Of a DNA stretch of 64,000 nucleotides, positions 1-7,962 are shown in pieces. The position numbers and the translations under genes are program-made. How positions within the stretch are numbered: position 1 is the stretch's first letter; every line of letters begins with the position of its first letter. Source of the DNA: CAWHHZ01 sp963829355 (GTDB lineage Bacteria > Acidobacteriota > Thermoanaerobaculia > Gp7-AA8 > JAHWKK01); assembly GCA_963829355.1 (NCBI GenBank), contig CAWHHZ010000011.1, positions 77,038 to 141,037 on the forward strand, in the 5' to 3' direction. The notes under the pieces were generated by a model that was given only the letters and a program-made list of their open reading frames with translations, searched no databases and was not told the DNA's origin.

Positions 1-946
1 CGAGGCTGAAGGCGATGATCGCGAATGCTTCGTATTCGATGCCGAAGACCTCGCCCCCGGGCACGTACTTGAGCGCCTGGAACATGAATACGAAGTACCA
101 CTCGGGGCGGATATCGGCGTAGGCGGGAGCGAAGGGATCCGCTTTGTCTCCCAGCTCCCAGGGGAACAGGGCAGCGAGCGCCGCCAGGACTCCCAGGGCG
201 AGAACCCAGCCCCACAGATCTCTCAGGGCGTAGTGAGGAAAGAACTTCATCGGTTTCCGCCGGGCCGAGTCTGCCTCGACTTGCGGGGGAACACTCATGC
301 CCTTGATCTGCACGAAAAGGAGATGCAGGAAGAGAAGGGAGGCGGTGAGGGCCGGCAGGATTGCCACGTGCCACCCGTAGAACCGGGAGAGCGTCCCACC
401 GGTGACTCGTTCACCCCCGCGGAGAAAACGAAGCATCCACTCTCCCACGAGTGGAATAGAGCCCGCGATGTCGGTCCCAACCTTCGTCGCGAAGAACGCG
501 AGCTGGTTCCACGGCAGGAGATAGCCGGAGAACCCGAAGCCCATCGTCAGAAACAGAACGATACAGCCGGTGATCCAGGTCAGTTCTCTCGGGGGACGAT
601 AGGCCTTCATGAAAAAGACGGTGACCAGATGGATGAATGCGAAATACACCATCAGGTTCGCCGACCAGGAATGGATCGACCGGATCAGCCAGCCGAAGGG
701 AACAGTCGTCATGATGAACTCGACCGACTCGAATGCCTGGTCCGCCGACGGGCGGTAGTAGAGCATCAGGAGGATTCCGGTCGCGACCTGGACGAGAAAG
801 AAAAACAGTGTCATCCCGCCGAGAAAGTAAAAGACGTTGTACCTGTGTACCGGTACGGTCTTCTTCTTCATGAAGGCGGTGAGCTCCGAGATCGGGGCGC
901 GATCGTCGAGCCATGCGACGAGTTGCTGAGCGCGTTCTCTCATCAT
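1..946 (-). CDS. cytochrome b (b6/petB-like, bc complex), C-terminus outside window
   Basis: Membrane diheme subunit of a quinol:cytochrome c oxidoreductase. The minus strand reads open to the window edge (about 315 residues). Two bis-histidine helices are visible: H-x13-H (HSWSANLMVYFAFIH) and H-x14-H (HVAILPALTASLLFLH). The 14-residue spacing is the one typical of b6-type cytochromes. The Qo-site PEWY motif (RPEWYF) follows about 260 residues in, so the b6 and subunit-IV-like parts are fused. The start ATG overlaps the Rieske stop (TGATG); a second in-frame ATG follows immediately. Translation with the Rieske gene is probably coupled. The 3' end is cut by the window. Confidence 0.93.
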   Translation of the reverse strand, partial: MMRERAQQLVAWLDDRAPISELTAFMKKKTVPVHRYNVFYFLGGMTLFFFLVQVATGILLMLYYRPSADQAFESVEFIMTTVPFGWLIRSIHSWSANLMVYFAFIHLVTVFFMKAYRPPRELTWITGCIVLFLTMGFGFSGYLLPWNQLAFFATKVGTDIAGSIPLVGEWMLRFLRGGERVTGGTLSRFYGWHVAILPALTASLLFLHLLFVQIKGMSVPPQVEADSARRKPMKFFPHYALRDLWGWVLALGVLAALAALFPWELGDKADPFAPAYADIRPEWYFVFMFQALKYVPGGEVFGIEYEAFAIIAFSL

Positions 947-1404
947 CAGGCCCTCGACACCACGACGAGCGGTGCCTGCCCCCGGCCCTGCGGAACCAGG
1001 TTTACCTGAAATGCTTCGAGAGGTCGGGGTGGCGGGCCTGCCACGTTGCGGCCGTTCAGGTCGTAGACGCCATTGTGGCAGTTGCAGAAGATCCGGCTGC
1101 GGTCCTGCTGATATGTGACGATGCAGTCGAGATGGGTGCAGGTGGCGGAGAATGCGCGGAACTCGCCCTCTGCGACGCGCACGACGATCACCGGGTCCTG
1201 GCCGAAGCGCACGATCTTGAACCCGTTGGCGAGGAAGATCTCCTCATTGGCCGGGCCTGCTTCGACCTGGTTGGTCGTGGCTTCCGGCAGTTCCGGGGGG
1301 CTCAGAAAGCGGACCACCGGGAAAAGAACCGATGCGGCCAGCGCTCCGAACGATGTTCCGAGAAACCAATTGATGAACCCACGGCGATCAACCTGGGGAC
1401 ACAT
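946..1404 (-). CDS. Rieske iron-sulfur protein of the bc complex
   Basis: 152-residue Rieske [2Fe-2S] subunit that passes electrons from quinol oxidation to a c-type acceptor. Box 1 is CTHLDC (residues 89-94) and box 2 is CNCHNG (107-112), giving ligands C89, H91, C107 and H110 and the disulfide pair C94/C109. The N-terminus has a twin-arginine DRRGF followed by a hydrophobic segment (about 12-33), consistent with a Tat-inserted membrane anchor. I chose the ATG at 1404 because GGAGGAGG lies just upstream; a longer ORF to 1494 lacks this. The gene directly precedes cytochrome b. Confidence 0.93.
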   Translation of the reverse strand: MCPQVDRRGFINWFLGTSFGALAASVLFPVVRFLSPPELPEATTNQVEAGPANEEIFLANGFKIVRFGQDPVIVVRVAEGEFRAFSATCTHLDCIVTYQQDRSRIFCNCHNGVYDLNGRNVAGPPPRPLEAFQVNLVPQGRGQAPLVVVSRA

Positions 1405-1700
1405 GCGAGTCCTCCTCCGCACTTGGTGGTGAATCGAGTTAGCTGTGCGGACAGATTGGTGGGTACCACTCACGAGCGACGTGTCTCGTGTCACCGCAGA
1501 GTGTGACGATCGTGCGGTTCACGGGCGGGACGGAGTTGTAGATTACTGCCAGGGTAATTTGTATTTGTGCTGTCTCACGTGTAGAGTTTTTCAACACCAG
1601 ACGCCCTGGGTGCTGCCGAACACGTGAGCGTGTGTCGTCTGTCACATTCCGCTCCGTGAGGGGACGGAATACTGGCGCCAGTTGATCGAAAGGGGAAGAA
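1405..1700. promoter_or_regulatory. divergent promoter region with a 9-bp inverted repeat
   Basis: About 300 bp separate the Rieske gene (minus) from the decahaem cytochrome (plus). I see no credible gene. Two perfect 9-bp arms, CTCACGTGT (1574-1582) and ACACGTGAG (1620-1628), face each other 37 bp apart, and each contains the palindrome CACGTG. A shared regulator acting on both respiratory operons is possible, but this is inference only. Confidence 0.45.
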
Positions 1701-3818
1701 ATGTCGATCCGAAGGAAAATATCCTTTCTCGCAGTGTTCGTAGCTCTCATTGTTTTAACGGCGGCCTATGCTCAGGCAGACCGCCGTCGGTCCACTAACC
1801 GCGGCCCGAGTCAGCCTGAGAAAGTTGCAGTGATTCCTACTGTTGCTGATTTCTCGACCACGCAGCTCGAGCACTACATCGGGAACGAGGCGCTTGCTTT
1901 CGTTCTCCCGGGTCTCGAGATCGAAGTGGAGTCGATCACGATTCCGGCTGACAGAAAGCCGGTCGTGGAGCTTTTTGTAAGAGATCGTTTCGGAAATGCG
2001 CTGGACCGTACGGGTCAGGCGACTCTGGGCGAGATCTCGATCAGTTTCATTCTGGCCTACTACAACCCGGAGAATCGGGAGTATTACCCATACACGACTC
2101 GCACGGCGACCGGTGCTGAAGGCACCGCGCTTCAGGGATCAACGGACTCTCGTGGAACCTGGACGAACCTGGAAGTTGGCCATTACGAGTACAAGTTCGG
2201 CACGACCCTGCCGGCGGACTACCCGGCCGATCTGACGCACACGCTCGGAATTTACGCGGAACGCTCGATCGACATTCCGGAGTTCGAGCTCGACAAGACG
2301 TACTATGACAACGTCATCGAGGACTTCGTTCCGGCGGGTGGAGCGGTCGACGAGACCTGGGACAAGATCGCCGACCAGTCGTGCAACAACTGCCACGACC
2401 AGCTCGCGTTCCATGGCGGCTCGCGCCGTGAGGTGAAACTCTGCGTCCTCTGCCACACCGAGGGAACGGGAGATCCGGATTCCGGCAGCAGCGTCGACAT
2501 GGAGATCATGATCCACAAGATCCACATGGGCGCAAACCTTCCGAGTGTCCAGGCTGGCGAGCCGTACCAGATCATCGGGTACCGTGGAAGCGTCCACGAC
2601 TACTCTGACGTGCATTTCCCGCAGGACATCCGAAACTGCGACACCTGCCACGTCGGCCTGGATCCAGACGCCGCGCCGAGCCAGAGCCACCTCTATTACA
2701 CGGAGCCGACCATCGATGCATGCGGCTCGTGTCACGACAACATCAACTTCGTTACCGGTGAGAACCATCCTGCCGGACCGGCAGCCGATGGAACCTGCAC
2801 TACATGCCATCAGCCGGACGGAGCAGAGTTCGGCCCGTCGATTCTCGGGGCCCATACGATTCCAGCCAAGTCGAACCAGCTCGAAGGTCTGAACTACGAG
2901 ATCGTCAAGGTCGAGAACGTCGAGCCGGGCGTCGCTCCGACGGCGTACTTCCGCGTCACCAATGATGCAGGAGACGTCATCGATGGAACCACGCTCAGCC
3001 GCTTCGGTCCTCGTTACGCCGGTCCGACGACCGACTACACGACGCTCGTACTCACCGGTACGGCATCGTTCGATGCAGCGACCGGATTGACCTCGTTCAC
3101 TTACTCCGAAGCTCTGCCTGAGGACGCCACGGGAACGTGGGCATTCAGTGCCGACGTCTACCGCTTCGTCGATATCATGCAGCCGGGTGGCGATGACCCG
3201 ATCAACGTCCGCGAGGCAGCGTTCAACAATGTGTACTACGCGGCCATTGGCGGCGGTACTCCGGAGCCGCGACGTGACATCGTCGCGATCGAGGAATGTA
3301 ACGTCTGTCACGACATGCTGGCGCTCCACGGTGGGCAGCGGCTGAACACCGAAGACTGCGTCCTTTGCCACAATCCTACTGCGACGGACGAAGAAGTGCG
3401 TCCGGCGGCGGCGGGTGAACCGCAGACGATCACGTTCAAGTTCATGATCCACCGGATCCACAAGGGAGCTGAGCTGACACGCGACTTCACCGTCTACGGC
3501 TACAGGAGCTCGGTACATAACTACAACGACGTCCACTTCCCTGGGAGGCTCTCAAGCTGTGAGAACTGCCACGTCAACAACTCCGAGCAGCTTCCGCTGC
3601 CGGCGACCGCAGAACCAGTAGTGACTCCGCGCGAGTTCTTCTCGCCGATGGGTCCCGCGGCTGCCGCATGCCTCGGCTGTCACGATTCGAAGGACGCAGC
3701 AGCTCACGCGTTCCTGAACACGGCCTTCTTCCCTGGTTCCACTGACCCCGCCGAGTCGTGCGGTGTCTGCCACGGGACGGGTGCCGAGTGGTCCGTCGAC
3801 AGGGTGCATGCTGAATAG
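1701..3818 (+). CDS. OmcA/MtrC-family decahaem c-type cytochrome
   Basis: 705-residue secreted decahaem cytochrome, probably the surface-exposed terminal electron-transfer protein of a porin-cytochrome conduit. A signal peptide (residues 1 to about 26, ending near AYAQA) precedes a beta-rich domain. Ten CXXCH motifs lie between residues 228 and 691, in two pentahaem groups: CNNCH, CVLCH, CDTCH, CGSCH, CTTCH, then CNVCH, CVLCH, CENCH, CLGCH, CGVCH. The beta domain between the groups matches the split beta/pentahaem layout of the OmcA/MtrC family. No lipobox is seen, so outer-membrane attachment is unclear. A GGGGAAGAA stretch precedes the ATG. It is first in a three-gene operon with an MtrA-like and an MtrB-like gene. 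Confidence 0.92.
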   Translation: MSIRRKISFLAVFVALIVLTAAYAQADRRRSTNRGPSQPEKVAVIPTVADFSTTQLEHYIGNEALAFVLPGLEIEVESITIPADRKPVVELFVRDRFGNALDRTGQATLGEISISFILAYYNPENREYYPYTTRTATGAEGTALQGSTDSRGTWTNLEVGHYEYKFGTTLPADYPADLTHTLGIYAERSIDIPEFELDKTYYDNVIEDFVPAGGAVDETWDKIADQSCNNCHDQLAFHGGSRREVKLCVLCHTEGTGDPDSGSSVDMEIMIHKIHMGANLPSVQAGEPYQIIGYRGSVHDYSDVHFPQDIRNCDTCHVGLDPDAAPSQSHLYYTEPTIDACGSCHDNINFVTGENHPAGPAADGTCTTCHQPDGAEFGPSILGAHTIPAKSNQLEGLNYEIVKVENVEPGVAPTAYFRVTNDAGDVIDGTTLSRFGPRYAGPTTDYTTLVLTGTASFDAATGLTSFTYSEALPEDATGTWAFSADVYRFVDIMQPGGDDPINVREAAFNNVYYAAIGGGTPEPRRDIVAIEECNVCHDMLALHGGQRLNTEDCVLCHNPTATDEEVRPAAAGEPQTITFKFMIHRIHKGAELTRDFTVYGYRSSVHNYNDVHFPGRLSSCENCHVNNSEQLPLPATAEPVVTPREFFSPMGPAAAACLGCHDSKDAAAHAFLNTAFFPGSTDPAESCGVCHGTGAEWSVDRVHAE

Positions 3819-3893
3819 ACGACAACTGAGCCAGGGGGGTCGGGAACGACCCCCCTTCCTCAATCTCGTCACTCACACCGAAAGGGATGCACC

Positions 3894-4793
3894 ATGCGGA
3901 TACGACCTGATGCAATGAAGACCGCTGTGATGGTTGCGGCTCTTCTGCTGTTCTCCGGTCTCGGTACCGGAACGGCCGTCGCGCAGGAAGAAGAGGTCAT
4001 GAGTTGCCTGGACTGTCACGAGGTGGCGGAGACGTTTCACGCCAACCCTCACGTCCGCGGAACGATGGTCGACGACGTCATACCGAATGACGTCTGCGAG
4101 TCGTGCCACGGCGACGGAACGGCGCACATGGAAGCAGGTGGTGATCCGGAGCTGATTTTTCATCCGATCGGTCTCACCGGCTCCAACATGTGCCTGAGCT
4201 GCCACGACAAGTCGACCTTCTGGACCTCGAAAGCTGCGAGCGTTCACAAGAACTCAGAGAATGTAAACTGCCTCACCTGTCATGAGATTCACGAACCGGA
4301 GGCGAGCGAGACATCACTGCTCACCACCACCGAGCTCGCCTTGTGCTCTTCCTGTCACGCCAGCAACGTCGCCGAACTGCGCAACAAGCCGTTCGGACAC
4401 GAAGTCGGCCGCGGCGGGATGGAGTGCTCGTCCTGCCACAATCCTCACGGACGGCGGGGCGAAGGCACGCTGAACCGCACCCACGCGGGCGAGATCGCCT
4501 GCATGGAGTGCCATGTCGACAAGCGCGGACCGTTCGTGTTCCCGCATGGCGGCAAGGAAGTCAGCAGCAACTGCATGAGCTGCCATGAGCTTCACGGCTC
4601 GAACAATCCGATGCAGTTGAAACGTGCAAACGTCTATCAGCTCTGCATCGAGTGTCATTCACCCATCGCCGGAACGACTCTCGGCTCTCAGCCGCCGTCA
4701 TTCCATGACATTACGAGTCCGCGGTTCCAGAACTGCACGACTTGCCATACAGCCGTCCACGGTTCGCACCGTTCGCCGGCACTATTGAAGTAG
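3894..4793 (+). CDS. MtrA/DmsE-family decahaem c-type cytochrome
   Basis: 299-residue periplasmic decahaem cytochrome, expected to sit inside the MtrB-type barrel and carry electrons across the outer membrane. Ten CXXCH motifs are visible in order: CLDCH, CESCH, CLSCH, CLTCH, CSSCH, CSSCH, CMECH, CMSCH, CIECH, CTTCH. Distal histidines occur between them. An N-terminal signal peptide ends near AVAQ (about residue 31). The ATG at 3894 has AAAGGG upstream; an in-frame ATG at 3915 has no such site. It lies 75 bp after the outer-membrane cytochrome and 13 bp before the barrel gene. Confidence 0.93.
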   Translation: MRIRPDAMKTAVMVAALLLFSGLGTGTAVAQEEEVMSCLDCHEVAETFHANPHVRGTMVDDVIPNDVCESCHGDGTAHMEAGGDPELIFHPIGLTGSNMCLSCHDKSTFWTSKAASVHKNSENVNCLTCHEIHEPEASETSLLTTTELALCSSCHASNVAELRNKPFGHEVGRGGMECSSCHNPHGRRGEGTLNRTHAGEIACMECHVDKRGPFVFPHGGKEVSSNCMSCHELHGSNNPMQLKRANVYQLCIECHSPIAGTTLGSQPPSFHDITSPRFQNCTTCHTAVHGSHRSPALLK

Positions 4794-4806
4794 AGAGGAG
4801 AAGCCG

Positions 4807-6741
4807 ATGAAACGCAGATCCATCGCAGCAGGGCTCTCTCTACTCGCTCTCGTTTTCTCGCTCGGGGTGCAGGCGGAAGTGCCTCCTCTCGAGCTCGAAC
4901 TCGGATTCCGCCTCGTCGATGTCGACGGTAACGAAGACATGTACCGGACGCAGATCGACGAGGAAGAGGGTCTCCTGCTCAAATACTTCACAATCAGATC
5001 GACCGACGAGCGTGGGTTGTTCGACTACTATCGGGTCGACGCACGCGATCTCGGCGAATCACCAGCAGGCTCACTTCGGTTCGAGGGGGGCAGGAGCGGT
5101 CTGTTCGAGACACGCCTGTTCTACCGTCGCGCCGATTCCTACAGTGCTCTGCCCGCGTATGCCAACCCGTTGCTGGGCGAGGGCATCATCCCGGGTCAGC
5201 ACACTTGGGATCGCACGCGGCAGATCGCAGACTTCGACGTCGAGATCCTCGCGTTCGACCGCATCGTGCCGTTCTTCGGATATACGTGGAGCGACTTCGA
5301 TGGTCCCGGCACCACGACGTACAATTTCGGCCAGGATGAGTTCCTTCTGCGGAACGACCTGTCCGAGACGTCGAACGAGTTCAGAATCGGCGCCTCCTTC
5401 AACTACGACCGGATCTACGGTGTCGTGACGCAGGGATGGCGACGGTTTGACGGAGACGAGAAGCTGTCGCTCTCCTCCGGAGCGGGTCAGGGAAACAATC
5501 CAGGCCCGGTCGTCGGAAGCCCCATCGATGCAGACACGATCTCACGGGTGACGGAAGTCAATGTCGATACGCCGTTCACGAACATCTTCGTGACCGGCGA
5601 GATCACCGACAGTCTCCGTCTGATCGGAAAGTTCGTTCAGACCAATGCCGATTCCGATGTGATGGGTGATGAGACCGCCTCGGGAGAGTTCGCCTCGTTT
5701 GCCAACCGGATCTTTTTCGGCGGGCTGACCGAGAGCGTCGATTCCGATGCCTCGAGCGACATGACCATCCGAGGGATTCAGGGTGAATGGCTGCTCAACG
5801 ACCGGTTTACCGTCACGGCGGGATTCGACCGCGAAGAGCGTGACATGGAGGGTTCTGGACTGATCCGGACGCTCTACATGAACACGATGACGTTCGGGGG
5901 AATCGAACGCGACGATCTCGAGCTGATACTCAGCTCCGAGAACCGTCTCGAGCGGGGAGAAGATACGCTCGACGTGCAGGTGACGGCAACGCAACTCGGC
6001 CCCTTTGCCGCGTTTGCCCGGTACGCCCGGACTGATCAGGAAGTCAGAATGAGTCCGGATGTCTCGGAGATCGTGGTTCCTGGCAGTCAGAGCGGCCTGT
6101 TCGAGCGAAGCATCGATACTCTCGAAGTGGGAGGCAGCTACTCGATGGCCGGCTTCTCCGCGAGCGCATCTCTTCGTTCCGATGACGCGGACGATCCGGT
6201 GTTCCGGACCGACTATCTCGAGCGTGATCGCATTCGCGCACGCCTCGCGTACGACGGACCCGGGAACCGGTTTGGCGTTTCTGTGACCGGATCGACCACC
6301 GATCAGTCCAACGACGATCCGACGTTTGCGTACGACAGCCAGATCGATTCGATGACCGCCAACGTATGGGTCGCGATCGTGGAGGCCTTCAGGGTCTGGG
6401 CATCAGCCTCGACCTTCGACGCCGAGAGCACCATGCTCGTCCGCAACCCGGTCAACTTCAACGTCGTTACATCGTTCCATGAGGAAGATGGTGAAGCAAT
6501 CGAAGGTGGTTTCACCGCGATTGTGGATGCCTTCCGCCTCGACGCTGGCTATTCGACTTTCGAGAACGACGGTACACGACCGTTCGACATCGATCGTCTG
6601 AATGCCCGTCTCGCCTACGCCATCAATGCAGCATTCGGTGTCGCAGTCGAATGGGAGAACGACGAGTACAACGAAACGGACAACCTGTTCGCCGATTACG
6701 ATGCAACGAGAATCGGCCTGTTCCTCCGCTGGACGCCGTAA
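4807..6741 (+). CDS. MtrB/PioB-family outer-membrane beta-barrel
   Basis: 644-residue barrel that would sheath the decahaem MtrA-like protein and dock the extracellular cytochrome. A signal peptide (residues 1-23, ending VQA) is followed by alternating polar/hydrophobic strands with many aromatic residues, ending in GLFLRWTP. The length is near that of MtrB/PioB proteins. An AGAGGAG ribosome site precedes the ATG. Family assignment rests on strand pattern, size and context rather than a catalytic motif. A strong terminator follows. Confidence 0.87.
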   Translation: MKRRSIAAGLSLLALVFSLGVQAEVPPLELELGFRLVDVDGNEDMYRTQIDEEEGLLLKYFTIRSTDERGLFDYYRVDARDLGESPAGSLRFEGGRSGLFETRLFYRRADSYSALPAYANPLLGEGIIPGQHTWDRTRQIADFDVEILAFDRIVPFFGYTWSDFDGPGTTTYNFGQDEFLLRNDLSETSNEFRIGASFNYDRIYGVVTQGWRRFDGDEKLSLSSGAGQGNNPGPVVGSPIDADTISRVTEVNVDTPFTNIFVTGEITDSLRLIGKFVQTNADSDVMGDETASGEFASFANRIFFGGLTESVDSDASSDMTIRGIQGEWLLNDRFTVTAGFDREERDMEGSGLIRTLYMNTMTFGGIERDDLELILSSENRLERGEDTLDVQVTATQLGPFAAFARYARTDQEVRMSPDVSEIVVPGSQSGLFERSIDTLEVGGSYSMAGFSASASLRSDDADDPVFRTDYLERDRIRARLAYDGPGNRFGVSVTGSTTDQSNDDPTFAYDSQIDSMTANVWVAIVEAFRVWASASTFDAESTMLVRNPVNFNVVTSFHEEDGEAIEGGFTAIVDAFRLDAGYSTFENDGTRPFDIDRLNARLAYAINAAFGVAVEWENDEYNETDNLFADYDATRIGLFLRWTP

Positions 6742-6770
6742 GCACCCAGCACTGTTCCAACACACCGTTC

Positions 6771-6806
6771 GACGCCGCCCCGAAAAGGGCGGCGTCTTTC
6801 GTTTTT
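6771..6806 (+). terminator. rho-independent terminator of the porin-cytochrome operon
   Basis: A perfect 10-bp stem (GACGCCGCCC with GGGCGGCGTC) and a 6-base CGAAAA loop are followed by TTTCGTTTTT. It begins 29 bp after the barrel stop codon. Confidence 0.9.
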
Positions 6807-6828
6807 GGAGCGCTGGTTGTCGCAGGGC

Positions 6829-7045
6829 GTGGACGATTGTGGACCGGGTGGACATTGGTGGACAAAGACGTGGACGGAAGCGTGGACGAAGGCGTGGACA
6901 GAGACATGGTCTAGAGAACAGCCGACAGTCCTCGGCCTCTAAGGTCCACGCTTCTGTCCACGTCTCTGTCCACGTCTCTGTCCACGTTTCTGCCCACAAG
7001 AGTCCACCACGTCCACAAGGGTCCACCAGGTCCACGAACGTCCAC
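6829..7045. repeat. mirrored GTGGAC/GTCCAC array (inverted tandem repeat)
   Basis: The left arm carries seven exact GTGGAC units and the right arm nine exact GTCCAC units, around a roughly 40-bp centre. The inner units of both arms recur every 12 bp with purine-rich spacers (GTGGAC AGAGAC type). The outer units recur every 9-10 bp. The spacing pattern is mirrored, so the element could form a long imperfect cruciform or bind a repeated protein array. A shorter relative lies at 36215-36336. The array encodes no credible protein. Confidence 0.85.
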
Positions 7046-7098
7046 AAACAAAAAAGGCGCCCTCACGAGCGCCTTCTGACTTCTCTATCGACGTACGC

Positions 7099-7941
7099 CT
7101 AGTGTCCCGCAAAGACTGGTTCCCGCTTTTCGAAGAAGGCGTCGAGACCCTCGGCGAAGTCCTTGCCGTCAGCGATCCGGGTCAGGCTCTCGAGCTCGCG
7201 ATCGAGGTGGAAATCGAGCCGGTCGACGCCGTCGGCCTGATTGATCAGTCTCTTTGCGACTCCGAATGCCTCGGTGGGGCCAGCGGCAAGCCGTTCTGCG
7301 ATCCGCATGACCTGTCCGTCGAAGTCGCCGTGAGTGACAATTCCGGTGATCAGGCCCAGCTCGAGGGCCTGCGACGCGTCCATCCGCGGATTCAGCAGGA
7401 CGATCTCCATCGCCCGGCGGAGTCCCACGAGGCGAGGCAGGAAGAACGTCGAGCTCTCCGCTCCGGTCAGCCCGGTCTTGTGGTACGCCCACTCGAACAC
7501 CGAGCTCGGTCCGGCATAGACCAGATCGCACGACATCGCGAGACCGAAGCCGCCGGCGGCCGCGATTCCTTCCACCGAAGCGATGAAAGGCTTCGGCGCC
7601 CGCTTGATCTCCGAGATCGTGCTGTGAATGTACTCGAGAATCTGCTTGAAGATGTCGCCGTACCCCGAGCGGTTCCGCTGCTCGTCACTGCTCGCAGGCT
7701 GAAGATAACCGAGCTCCTGACTGTCTCCCCCTTCCCTGATGTACTTCAGGTCGGCGCCACTGCAGAAGACCCTGGGCGAACCCTTCAGAACGACCACTCG
7801 GATCGATTCGTCGCGGGCGAATGTCAATCCCGCCTTCCGCAGATCCTGGGCGGTGTCGACGTCCAGCGAGTTGAAGCGGTCTGGACGGTCAATGGTAATG
7901 ATTCCGATCGAACCATTCTGCTCTGTACGGATGAAAGACAT
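7099..7941 (-). CDS. enoyl-CoA hydratase/isomerase-fold protein; candidate CO-releasing half of a split HypX
   Basis: 280-residue crotonase-fold protein. The oxyanion-hole segments are present (CSGADLKYI near 60-68; AAAGGFGLAMSCD near 127-139). By eye, both catalytic glutamates of classical hydratases are missing: the first position is Gly133 and the second falls near Tyr153. A different CoA reaction is therefore likely. HypX, the maturase that makes the hydrogenase CO ligand aerobically, ends in such a domain and is known to act on formyl-CoA. This gene is last in the hypF-C-D-E-formyltransferase operon, 21 bp after the formyltransferase. AAAGGG precedes the ATG. The alternative is an ordinary acyl-CoA isomerase (the FLPRLVG region resembles PaaG-type enzymes) that merely sits here. 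Confidence 0.8.
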   Translation of the reverse strand: MSFIRTEQNGSIGIITIDRPDRFNSLDVDTAQDLRKAGLTFARDESIRVVVLKGSPRVFCSGADLKYIREGGDSQELGYLQPASSDEQRNRSGYGDIFKQILEYIHSTISEIKRAPKPFIASVEGIAAAGGFGLAMSCDLVYAGPSSVFEWAYHKTGLTGAESSTFFLPRLVGLRRAMEIVLLNPRMDASQALELGLITGIVTHGDFDGQVMRIAERLAAGPTEAFGVAKRLINQADGVDRLDFHLDRELESLTRIADGKDFAEGLDAFFEKREPVFAGH

Positions 7942-7962
7942 GAGAATCGCCCTTTCGTTGGG

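Noticed and set aside
2139..3536. Long minus-strand ORF (465 codons) inside the decahaem cytochrome gene
   Set aside because: It is a shadow of a gene with ten CXXCH motifs; codon bias of the GC-rich gene keeps the opposite frame open.
6829..7045. CRISPR-like array
   Set aside because: Units are 6 bp with 3-6-bp spacers and mirrored orientation; there are no 25-40-bp repeats, unique spacers or cas genes.
6403..7047. Minus-strand ORF with repeated TWTE residues
   Set aside because: It is the translation of the GTGGAC array and overlaps the barrel gene antisense; composition is repeat-driven.
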